A stretch of 7,035 nt of DNA, taken from assembly GCA_011682565.1 (NCBI GenBank), contig JAACEJ010000182.1, positions 1-7,035 of the forward strand. The letters are read 5' to 3'. The stretch's first letter is position 1. Each line of letters starts with the position of its first letter. Positions 1 to 5,553 of the stretch are shown piece after piece. The DNA comes from Actinomycetota bacterium. Its GTDB lineage: Bacteria > Zhuqueibacterota > Zhuqueibacteria > Residuimicrobiales > Krinioviventaceae. The translations under genes and the position numbers were made by a program. The notes below the pieces were generated by a model. That model did not search any database and had not been told where the DNA came from. It was given only the letters and a program-made list of their open reading frames with translations.

Positions 1-352
1 TTGCTTTTTCGTTGTTGAAATTCACATTCGCTTTTTCAACGCCGGGCGTGCTTTTTATCGACTTTTCCACAGTCACCGCACAGGAAGCGCAATCCATGCC
101 GACGATGGGAATATCCAGCCGGACAAAATTCGCGTCGTCATGAAAGTCGGCGAGAGGTGCCGGTTGCTGTTCATGCACTCTTGCCGGGCTTTCTGTTGTC
201 GTTTCGGCAGTATCCCCGGAAAACGATTCCGGTGCTTTGTCAAACTTGTCTTTACAATTGGTCGAGCAAAAATAAATCGTCTCGCCCCGGTATTTGGTTT
301 TTGCGGTAGCCGTTTTGGGTTCAACTTCCATTCCGCAAACAGGATCTCTCAT
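1..352 (-). CDS. Heavy-metal translocating P-type ATPase (P1B), N-terminal part with YHS and HMA domains; cut by window edge
   Basis: The minus strand is open from an ATG at 352 to base 1, giving 117 residues with no stop. I translated this by hand. It starts with MRDPVCGMEV and has YFCSTNC at residues 27-33, the cysteine pattern of a YHS metal-binding domain. A hydrophilic linker (about 40-75) follows, then an HMA domain beginning IPIVGMDCASC (metal cysteines C88 and C91) and continuing VEKSIKSTPGVEKANVNF. YHS plus HMA at the N-terminus is typical of P1B ATPases that export Cu(I)/Ag(I) or other soft metals. The DKTGT, CPC/CPx and membrane helices would lie outside the window. A GGAGG lies 5-6 bases before the ATG and supports this start. 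It begins 19 bases after the SHOCT gene and probably shares its sigma-54 promoter. The metal cannot be decided: GMDC recalls Zn/Cd pumps, whereas the VNF-NEKA end recalls Cu pumps. Confidence 0.88.
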   Translation of the reverse strand, partial: MRDPVCGMEVEPKTATAKTKYRGETIYFCSTNCKDKFDKAPESFSGDTAETTTESPARVHEQQPAPLADFHDDANFVRLDIPIVGMDCASCAVTVEKSIKSTPGVEKANVNFNNEKA

Positions 353-371
353 TTTATCCTCCGATAAACGC

Positions 372-578
372 CTAGACGTTTATGATAATTTTCTTTCGTT
401 CGTTAAACTCCTGTCGAGTCATTTCACCGTTTGCATAGCGGCGTTTCAAAATTGTTAATGGGTCGACTTTATCCTCATTGGGATTGTTTTTATTTTGTTC
501 CACAAGGTATTTCACCAGGAAATATCCTCCGATAATGGGAATCAGCCACACCAGGATCATTCCACCTCCAAACATCAT
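372..578 (-). CDS. Small SHOCT-domain membrane protein (68 aa)
   Basis: This 68-residue protein has one hydrophobic segment (about residues 7-27, after a GGG-rich start), a short polar linker, and a C-terminal SHOCT domain at about 39-66 (DPLTILKRRYANGEMTRQEF). SHOCT domains are short C-terminal modules found on many small bacterial membrane proteins, often beside metal-efflux genes; their exact function is unsettled, possibly oligomerisation. I chose the ATG at 578 over an upstream in-frame GTG at 587 because a perfect AAGGAGGTGA sits 6-8 bases ahead of 578, and the GTG lies inside that ribosome site. It is the first gene after the sigma-54 promoter and lies 19 bases before the P-type ATPase, so it is probably co-expressed with the pump and may assist it. 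That link is inferred from position only. Confidence 0.85.
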   Translation of the reverse strand: MMFGGGMILVWLIPIIGGYFLVKYLVEQNKNNPNEDKVDPLTILKRRYANGEMTRQEFNERKKIIINV

Positions 579-583
579 TTTAA

Positions 584-593
584 TCACCTCCTT
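584..593 (-). promoter_or_regulatory. Strong ribosome binding site of the SHOCT gene
   Basis: The minus strand reads AAGGAGGTGA, an almost full anti-Shine-Dalgarno match. It ends about six bases before the ATG at 578 and overlaps the competing GTG at 587, so it settles the start. Confidence 0.8.
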
Positions 594-614
594 TTTTGGT
601 TTTATTCTTTTTAA

Positions 615-631
615 GACAATTGCCGTGCCAG
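615..631 (-). promoter_or_regulatory. Sigma-54 (RpoN) -24/-12 promoter for the SHOCT-ATPase operon
   Basis: The minus strand reads CTGGCACGGCAATTGTC. Against the sigma-54 consensus TGGCACG-N4-TTGC it matches all bases except the last (T for C). The -24 GG is at 629-628 and the -12 element ends at 616. Transcription should start near 604, leaving about 26 bases of leader that just hold the strong ribosome site. Two tandem dyads lie about 108 and 129 bases upstream of that start, the usual distance for a sigma-54 activator. The fit of promoter, activator sites, ribosome site and start is mutually supporting. Not verified experimentally. Confidence 0.75.
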
Positions 632-660
632 AACAATGTCAAGTTGTAAGACTATAATAT

Positions 661-689
661 TGAATGCATTACAAAATGGTTTGCATTCA
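661..689. repeat. Inverted repeat TGAATGCA-N13-TGCATTCA between promoter and activator sites
   Basis: Two perfect 8-base arms (661-668 and 682-689) are separated by 13 bases. The repeat is centred about 71 bases upstream of the predicted sigma-54 start, in the loop between the activator sites and the promoter. It may bind a second regulator or a bending protein, or be chance. The sequence differs from the 703-742 dyads. Confidence 0.4.
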
Positions 690-702
690 TGGCTGGAAAC
701 AG

Positions 703-742
703 ATTGTAGAATATTCTACAATGACAGTAGAAAATTCTACAA
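703..742. promoter_or_regulatory. Two tandem dyad operators, likely upstream activator sites for a sigma-54 enhancer-binding protein
   Basis: Site 1 (703-722) is a perfect 20-base palindrome with core TTGTAGAATATTCTACAA. Site 2 (725-742) reads CAGTAGAAAATTCTACAA and matches 15 of the 18 core bases. The centres are 21 bp apart, two helical turns, so both lie on the same DNA face. They sit about 80-100 bp upstream of the sigma-54 promoter, typical for NtrC-family activators. The cognate regulator is not in this window. The shared half-site is GTAGAA/TTCTAC. Confidence 0.72.
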
Positions 743-825
743 AAGTTTTGGGGATGAATGTAACAAGTTTTGTCGATAAAACTCGAGGTCCGATAAAATT
801 TTTGACTTGGTGTAGTTTTTGATGG

Positions 826-1119
826 TCATTGCCTGCCGAACTTCCACATCATCGGCACTAAAAACATAATCAAAAGAGCTGCAAACGTACTGACAAGGAA
901 GCTCAGCCACAGCGGCAGGTGAGAAATAAGCATGACATGCAGCAACCGTTCTGCTCCGACAAACAGCGCCGTCAGAACGACGACAGTTAATAACCAGCCC
1001 TGGAAGCGAATTTTGCTGCCGCAACCGGGACATACAAATTTTCCCCAATTCGTCCAGCTTGCCAATACTGCAAATGGGCCAATTGGTGCGCCACAGTCAG
1101 GACATTTTCCTGATTTCAT
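826..1119 (-). CDS. Small zinc-ribbon membrane protein with CxxC-x20-CxxC (97 aa)
   Basis: The N-terminus carries CPDCG (C6, C9) and, exactly 20 residues later, CPGCG (C30, C33), a compact zinc ribbon. Two hydrophobic helices follow at about 41-62 and 66-92, and the protein ends with a short basic tail (KFGRQ). The size and CxxC-20-CxxC spacing match a small protein family that I recall being named for this motif. Its function is not known to me. I chose the ATG at 1119 because AAAAGGA lies about eight bases upstream; an extension to a TTG at 1197 adds 26 poorly conserved-looking residues with no ribosome site. It follows merTP by 90 bases on the same strand and closes the mer cluster. A role in binding or sensing metal at the membrane is only inferred from its cysteines and position. 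Confidence 0.78.
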   Translation of the reverse strand: MKSGKCPDCGAPIGPFAVLASWTNWGKFVCPGCGSKIRFQGWLLTVVVLTALFVGAERLLHVMLISHLPLWLSFLVSTFAALLIMFLVPMMWKFGRQ

Positions 1120-1154
1120 AATGGTTTTCCTTTTTGATCGACTATAGCCAAACA

Positions 1155-1177
1155 TCAGAGGTCTGAAAGACTTCTGA
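1155..1177. repeat. Stem-loop between merTP and the zinc-ribbon gene
   Basis: CAGAGGTCT (1156-1164) and AGACTTCTG (1168-1176) pair around a GAA loop, with an extra T-A pair outside. The stem has ten pairs with one mismatch in the minus-strand transcript (A-C) and none in a plus-strand one (G-U wobble). No T-run follows on the minus strand, so it is not a standard terminator. It could be an RNA processing or stability element that separates merTP from the downstream gene, or an imperfect operator. Confidence 0.4.
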
Positions 1178-1209
1178 GGTTTCAACAGAGTTTTCAATAT
1201 TGGTTACAG

Positions 1210-1818
1210 CTAATTCGTCACATCTTTACCTTCAACCTTGTAGCCCGCTGCATTCACAGCGTTAACAATCTCTGCCACCGAAGCTTTTGAACTATCAAAC
1301 CGGACGACAGCGCTTCCGGTTTTATAATCGGATTTAACTTTGATGATGCCACTGACTTTGGACACAGCTTTATTGATGTTGGTTTCACAGCCGGTACAGG
1401 TCATGCCGTTAATTTTCAAATTCACTTGCTGCATATTCGCAGTCGAAACGACCGCGGCATTTGCACTCGTTGCCGGGTAAAAAACAGACGAATAGTAAGG
1501 AAAAGCCAACAACAGCGCCGCCAGCACAGTAACAAGGCCAAGGAATTTTTTTGTTTGCAGAAACGATTTTTTTTCGTCCGTCTCACAGTCGCATTCAATT
1601 TCTTTTTTCGTCTCTAGTTGTTGATACCAGGCGAACCCCAGTACCAGCACAGTTATTCCGATAAAGAATGGTCTTAGCGGTTCCAGCCACGATAACGATG
1701 AAGCAATGCCGCCCATTCCGGCGACCAAAGCCAACAAAGGCGTAATGCAGCACAGGGAAGCGGCAAAAGCTGCAAAGAGGCCGGCGCCGGCCAGTTTTTG
1801 CTTATTTCTGTTTTTCAT
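1210..1818 (-). CDS. merTP: MerTP fusion: mercuric ion transporter with C-terminal HMA domain
   Basis: This 202-residue inner-membrane protein is a MerT-type transporter fused to a MerP-type domain. Helix 1 (about 11-38) holds the vicinal pair C23-C24 (SLCCITP), as in MerT. Helix 2 lies at about 50-65. A loop follows with a second pair C76-x-C78 (ECDCE), then helix 3 at about 91-112. After a short linker comes an HMA domain (about 130-200) with GMTCTGC, metal ligands C141 and C144. Hg(II) would be captured by the HMA domain outside the membrane, passed to the helix-1 pair and then the inner-loop pair, and given to MerA. AAAAGGA lies about eight bases before the ATG. It sits 128 bases after merA; that A/T-rich gap may carry a weak promoter. 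Such fusions, replacing separate merT and merP, are known mainly from Bacteroidota. Confidence 0.93.
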   Translation of the reverse strand: MKNRNKQKLAGAGLFAAFAASLCCITPLLALVAGMGGIASSLSWLEPLRPFFIGITVLVLGFAWYQQLETKKEIECDCETDEKKSFLQTKKFLGLVTVLAALLLAFPYYSSVFYPATSANAAVVSTANMQQVNLKINGMTCTGCETNINKAVSKVSGIIKVKSDYKTGSAVVRFDSSKASVAEIVNAVNAAGYKVEGKDVTN

Positions 1819-1946
1819 GTTATATCCTTTTCAATATATTTTATTTAAAGGCAACAACTAATTTTACAAATTACACCAATTGAAAACTTGTTATTCATTA
1901 ACGATCATTCGCAAAACAAGTCGTTCGTTTTCGTCGATGTTGGTTA
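1819..1946. other. A/T-rich spacer between merA and merTP
   Basis: No gene is seen. The half next to merTP is very A/T-rich. ACTTGTT (1886-1892) and AACAAGT (1915-1921) could pair as a 7-base stem with a long loop, too weak to call a terminator. No GTAC-N4-GTAC operator is present, so merTP is probably read through from the merR promoter, perhaps with a weak promoter of its own. Confidence 0.35.
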
Positions 1947-3605
1947 TCAAACCGCACAGCACGACAACTTTGCCACATCCTTGTCGAACGTAATCGCCGC
2001 CAGTTTGATGCCTTCGGACAGGGTTAAATATGGATGCAGCATCTGCCGCAGTTCTCTGACCGGAATTTTGTATTTGATCGCCAAAGCGACTTCCATTAAC
2101 ATCTCCGATCCTTCTGATGCGAGAATGCGTGCGCCAACCAAGGTATCGTCCGTCTTGTTGCGAATGAGTTTGATAAAGCCTTTTGTGTTGCGGGCGGCAA
2201 GAGCACGCGGTACGTCGGAAAGCTGGAGTACGGAAACGTCGAATTCTATTCCCGCCGCTTCGGCCCCGGCTTCGTCCTTTCCGACACCGGCGACCTGAGG
2301 ATCGGTAAATACGACCCACGGCAACGGCGTTTCTTCTTTTAAACGGAGCGTTTCGGAAAACGCATTCTCAACAGCCAGCGCGCCCTCGTAGGCGGCGCTG
2401 TAGACGAAAAGATTTTCGCCGACCACATCACCGGCGGCAAAAACATTCGGGGCGTTGGTGCGCAGATAATCGTCCGTTTTGATAAACCCGTTGCCGAACG
2501 TTTCAATGCCGACATTCTCCATACCCAGTTTTTCCGTATTGCCCTTGCGTCCCGTGGCGACGAACAAATGAGTGCCGCGAACAGTTTCTTCTCTATCGCC
2601 TGTTTTTATGCGCACGTTGACAGCGCCATTATTCTCAACAGAAAAAATCTTGACGCCGGTTTTAACGTCGACGCCTTCCGCTGTCAGATATTCGGTCAAC
2701 TGATCGGTTACATCTGCCTGCTCTGTCGGCAGAATGCGCGGCGAACGTTGCAGTACCGTAACTTTTGAGCCGAGGCGGGCAAAGAGCTGCCCATTTTCCA
2801 GCGCAATGTAACGTCCACCCAAAACGATCAGGTGCTCCGGCAGTTCCTCCAGTTCATACAGTGTGTCGTTGGTGTAATAGAAGGATTCCCTGAGGCCGGG
2901 GATGTCCGGCACAAAAGTTGAAGAACCCGTGGCCAACAGAATGACTTGTGCCGTTCGTTTCTTTCCGTTTACCTGCACCGTGTTTTGATCCAGCAGCTTT
3001 GCCCGGCCTTTTAAAACCGTCACATTAGGATCGTCGCTGATGACATTTACATATTTTTTCTGCCGCAGGTTTGTAACAAGCTCTCGCTTTTGGCGAATAA
3101 CGGTTTTAAAATCCAGGTGACTTGTTCCGGTTTCGATGCCGTCAAAGTTTGTCTGCCGGGTGTTGTGAAATGCTTCGGCCGTTCGAATCAATGTTTTGGA
3201 GGGCACGCAGCCGACATTGACGCAGGTGCCGCCGATGGGCAGACCGTCATTAATCATGAGCACGCTTTTTTCCAGCTCGCTTGCTTTTATCGCCGCAGCA
3301 AAAGCCGCCGAGCCGCCGCCGACGATGATCAGGTCAAAGTTGAATCGTTCGTTTGTGGAATGATTTTGCCGGGATGTTGTTTTCGAAATAATTTTTGCAC
3401 GATAGCCGACCTGAGCAATGGCGCTTTCAATATCCGCATTCGATACTTCCGGCAAGGCAACGATCTCTGCATTTCCCGCCTGCCAGTTGTCAATTTGCAC
3501 GTCTCGAATTCCGGCAATATTTTTAATAGCAGCATCGACATGAACTTTGCAACTGTCGCAAGTCATACCGCTAATTGTGGCTTTAATTTTTATTGTTTGT
3601 TCCAT
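1947..3605 (-). CDS. merA: Mercuric reductase MerA with N-terminal HMA domain
   Basis: This cytoplasmic FAD disulfide oxidoreductase reduces Hg(II) to volatile Hg(0) with NADPH. With this start it has 552 residues, close to the 561 of Tn501 MerA. An HMA domain (about 4-72) carries GMTCDSC, C16 and C19. The FAD motif VGGGSA (95-100) and the redox centre GGTCVNVGCVPSK (C128, C133) follow. An NADPH-binding region starts at about 258 (IVLGGRYIALE), and AAGDVVGE at 390-397 is the second FAD motif. The dimerisation domain contains TDPQVAGVG and HPYLT. The C-terminus is SCCAV, the C549-C550 pair that delivers Hg to the active site. Tyrosines matching the catalytic pair are visible in ESFYYT and HPYLT. 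It starts either at the ATG at 3605 (AAAAGGGA 11 bases upstream) or at the ATG at 3626, which overlaps the merR stop as TAATG. I prefer 3605, but the overlap suggests coupling with merR. Confidence 0.97.
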   Translation of the reverse strand: MEQTIKIKATISGMTCDSCKVHVDAAIKNIAGIRDVQIDNWQAGNAEIVALPEVSNADIESAIAQVGYRAKIISKTTSRQNHSTNERFNFDLIIVGGGSAAFAAAIKASELEKSVLMINDGLPIGGTCVNVGCVPSKTLIRTAEAFHNTRQTNFDGIETGTSHLDFKTVIRQKRELVTNLRQKKYVNVISDDPNVTVLKGRAKLLDQNTVQVNGKKRTAQVILLATGSSTFVPDIPGLRESFYYTNDTLYELEELPEHLIVLGGRYIALENGQLFARLGSKVTVLQRSPRILPTEQADVTDQLTEYLTAEGVDVKTGVKIFSVENNGAVNVRIKTGDREETVRGTHLFVATGRKGNTEKLGMENVGIETFGNGFIKTDDYLRTNAPNVFAAGDVVGENLFVYSAAYEGALAVENAFSETLRLKEETPLPWVVFTDPQVAGVGKDEAGAEAAGIEFDVSVLQLSDVPRALAARNTKGFIKLIRNKTDDTLVGARILASEGSEMLMEVALAIKYKIPVRELRQMLHPYLTLSEGIKLAAITFDKDVAKLSCCAV

Positions 3606-3625
3606 GTTTTTAGCATCCCTTTTCA

Positions 3626-4039
3626 TTATAAAGTAAAACCTTCGGATTCCAGCGCTTCCAGTATGGGGCATTCGCTCGTCGGGTTACCGCTGTGGCAGGA
3701 GGCCGCCAGTTTTTGCAAAGCGTTTTTCATTGTTTTCAAAGCCGCCATCTTTTGTTCAATCTCCGACAACTTTGCTTCGGCTCTCTTTCTGACCTGATCG
3801 CAACTGGTTTGCGGATCAACGCGCAATGAGAGGAGCTCTTTTATTTCTTCGAGCGTAAAACCGAGCGCCTTTGCCTTTTGAATAAAGTGAAGGCGCACGA
3901 CATAATCCGGAGAATACTGGCGGTAGCCGGAACTTTTACGCTGCGGCTCCGGGATAAGGCCACGTCGTTCATAATAACGAAGGGTTTCAATGTTCACGTT
4001 GACTGCTTTTGCCAATTGGCTTCTGTTTAACTGGTTCAT
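3626..4039 (-). CDS. merR: Mercury-responsive MerR regulator
   Basis: This 137-residue dimeric DNA-binding protein twists the mer promoter when it binds Hg(II). An N-terminal winged helix-turn-helix (about 4-70: LAKAVNVNIETLRYYERRGL, then GYRQY) is followed by a dimerisation helix (about 83-112) and a C-terminal metal loop. The cysteines C80, C115 and C124 (SCDQV, ASCHSG, ECPIL) have the same 35 and 9 residue spacing as C82, C117 and C126 of Tn501 MerR, which bind Hg(II) in trigonal form. That separates it from CueR, ZntR and similar relatives. A mer-type operator lies 28-43 bases upstream of the start. The gene comes first in its operon and runs the same way as merA, unlike the divergent merR of Tn501/Tn21. 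Its stop overlaps a possible merA start. Confidence 0.96.
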   Translation of the reverse strand: MNQLNRSQLAKAVNVNIETLRYYERRGLIPEPQRKSSGYRQYSPDYVVRLHFIQKAKALGFTLEEIKELLSLRVDPQTSCDQVRKRAEAKLSEIEQKMAALKTMKNALQKLAASCHSGNPTSECPILEALESEGFTL

Positions 4040-4066
4040 TTTTATCCTCTCAGGTACTGTAACAAT

Positions 4067-4082
4067 CCGTACTGTGGTACAG
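4067..4082 (-). promoter_or_regulatory. mer operator (MerR binding dyad) in front of merR-merA
   Basis: The plus strand reads CCGTACTGTGGTACAG, so CCGTAC and GTACAG flank four bases. The classical mer operator is CCGTAC-N4-GTACGG; only one base of the right half differs. It lies in the 82-base gap upstream of merR. In the merR direction a 19-base spacer holding the dyad would set the -35 at GGAACA (4088-4083) and the -10 at GTTACA (4063-4058), as in Tn501 geometry, but both hexamers are poor. A second GTACTGT copy (4054-4060) lies 15 bases from the one inside the dyad (4069-4075). Confidence 0.7.
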
Positions 4083-4121
4083 TGTTCCCGGAAATATCAA
4101 GAAAATTATATTTTAGTAAAT

Positions 4122-4643
4122 TTATTTCGTTTCAAACCATGTAATATTCAATATGAACGGATGGCTGCCTGTTTTGTGCTTTTTGCTTTTATAGAGAATT
4201 CCCATGGCACTGACTGGATCCGGAGCGCCGTTTAAAATGGACAGCAAGCTGTTTAGCTTTTCATTGTTTTCAAGAATCAGTTCATCTTGGGAATGACTGA
4301 CGGCAAGGATGTAGGAATCGTTGGATTTTCTGACCACACCCCGAACAGTGACTGCTATCTCTGTAGCCGAGAACCCGGCGGCTTTGACAATCTTTTTCAA
4401 ATTTTTAAATTCAATCGATTGGTCTGCTTTGCTGTCCAGGGTTGCAAGGCCTTTGTTAAGGGATATATTTATTTTTCCTACGCCGTCAAGTTTTTTTAAC
4501 TTTTTTTCCAGCCCGTAAGCACAAAATGGACAAGCAAGCCCGTTCACTTTAATACGGACTTGTTTCACCTGAGCAATTGCGGTGGTAAACGATCCCGCTT
4601 GCAGAATAAAAGTGCTTATCAAAATAACTAATATTTTTCTCAT
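4122..4643 (-). CDS. Exported HMA-domain (MerP-like) protein with C-terminal extension (173 aa)
   Basis: A signal peptide covers residues 1-24 (MRKILVILIS, cleavage likely after AIA). An HMA domain at about 27-98 carries GLACPFCAYGLEKKLKKLDG with ligands C38 and C41, and the VNGxxCxxC frame is typical of MerP-type binders. MerP itself is about 91 residues, but here about 75 more follow (VTVRGVVRKSNDSYILAVSH onward). That tail has a strand-rich pattern that might form a small OB-like barrel; this is only inference. AAAGGAGA lies eight bases before the ATG, and the gene begins 17 bases after the outer-membrane barrel gene, so it is the last gene of the right-hand operon. It would work in the periplasm, binding Hg(II) or Cu(I) and passing it to the MerT-like protein or MerTP, or being reduced by the CcdA-like protein. 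The substrate is not determined. Confidence 0.85.
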   Translation of the reverse strand: MRKILVILISTFILQAGSFTTAIAQVKQVRIKVNGLACPFCAYGLEKKLKKLDGVGKINISLNKGLATLDSKADQSIEFKNLKKIVKAAGFSATEIAVTVRGVVRKSNDSYILAVSHSQDELILENNEKLNSLLSILNGAPDPVSAMGILYKSKKHKTGSHPFILNITWFETK

Positions 4644-4660
4644 GGTTGATTCTCCTTTAT

Positions 4661-5524
4661 TTACACATGCAGCTCAATGGCCAGTGCATAGCGATAGTTG
4701 GTCTCCCGTTGCAAACCATTCAGTTTTTGTAAAAGTGGTATCTGCAGGCCGCCTTTTATCGCCCAATTTCTCAGGGTGAAAAAAATGCCCGGCGAAAGGA
4801 AAAGCTGATCTCCTCCGCTATTGGCCACTATTTGATTATCTATTTTATTTGGCTGCATAGCTTCCCAGTTCAGTTCGACCATGACGACCAGGTCGGGTTT
4901 AAGATATTCCGTTAGCCAGGGACGAACACCAAAAGCAGCATCAGCAAAGAAGCGATTGCCAAACCGAATGGTATTGCCTTTTGAATTCAAACGATATCGC
5001 ACATTTCCAAAGTAATACCAGCGCCTCGACTCACGGGCTGCCGCCAGAGCGAACAGGACATCCGTTGAGCCGCTTCCCAGGGGTGGCGTACTTTCGTAAT
5101 CTCCCGTAGGAAGCTTGATACCTATAATAACGGCAGCGGCATCCTGAATGCCGGGTTTATCATCTCGCCAAAAACGATATTTCGTTCGTAATGAAATATC
5201 CCCAATGCCGGAGCTGCTTTCTGTGCCGTTGCCTGTTTTGTGGCCAAAAATCGTCGGCGCCGAAAGTGTGACAGCCAGGTTACCGGTTGCGCCGTACATA
5301 ATCTCGGTGCGAAGGGATGTTGTACTTTCCAGTTCATTGACGCCTGCCAGCAGTTCCTTTGCATACTCTGTTTCAATGCCAAACCCGCCTTTAAAGACAA
5401 CATGCGGCCCCAGGCCGAAAATCGGTTCATGAGCGAATAGGTTTGCCGGAGAAAGCGAAAGCAACAACATTGCGCATAAAAGAAGCAATGGTTTTCTCTT
5501 GTGGGTTTTTTTAAAGACATTCAT
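4661..5524 (-). CDS. Outer-membrane beta-barrel protein, MetA-pathway 'transporter' type (287 aa)
   Basis: The start MNVFKKTHKRKPLLLLCAML is a clear signal peptide, with cleavage likely after residue 31 (LFA before HEP). The rest is rich in alternating, aromatic, amphipathic strands: GDISLRTKYRFWRDD at about 109-122, GIKLPTGDY at about 135-143, and SGSTDVLFALAAARES at about 151-166. This pattern matches porin-like proteins assigned to the 'MetA pathway of phenol degradation' family, found in many metal-efflux and pollutant clusters. The name does not establish a substrate. The frame stays open upstream to 6208, but that part runs antiparallel in meaning through the CcdA-like gene; AAGAGGT six bases before 5524 and the signal peptide fix the start here. 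It lies 29 bases after the CcdA-like gene and 17 before the HMA gene. It may let metal or organomercurials cross the outer membrane. Confidence 0.85.
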   Translation of the reverse strand: MNVFKKTHKRKPLLLLCAMLLLSLSPANLFAHEPIFGLGPHVVFKGGFGIETEYAKELLAGVNELESTTSLRTEIMYGATGNLAVTLSAPTIFGHKTGNGTESSSGIGDISLRTKYRFWRDDKPGIQDAAAVIIGIKLPTGDYESTPPLGSGSTDVLFALAAARESRRWYYFGNVRYRLNSKGNTIRFGNRFFADAAFGVRPWLTEYLKPDLVVMVELNWEAMQPNKIDNQIVANSGGDQLFLSPGIFFTLRNWAIKGGLQIPLLQKLNGLQRETNYRYALAIELHV

Positions 5525-5553
5525 ATTTACCTCTTGTAAAATCTGTGTAATGG

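Noticed and set aside
737..1048. 103-residue minus-strand frame
   Set aside because: It overlaps the zinc-ribbon gene and runs through the activator-site region; composition is unlike a protein.
1886..1921. ACTTGTT/AACAAGT as a terminator after merA
   Set aside because: Only seven A/T-rich pairs around a 22-base loop; too weak to end transcription.
1888..2319. Open frames on both strands over the 3' end of merA
   Set aside because: Low-complexity, Arg- or Ser-rich translations; they are shadows of the merA reading frame.
3090..3797. Long plus-strand open frame of 235 residues
   Set aside because: It is antisense to merA and merR, which have unmistakable motifs; the translation shows no domain and no ribosome site was evident.
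5122..5520. 132-residue minus-strand frame inside the barrel gene
   Set aside because: It overlaps the signal peptide and barrel strands in another frame and shows no family pattern.
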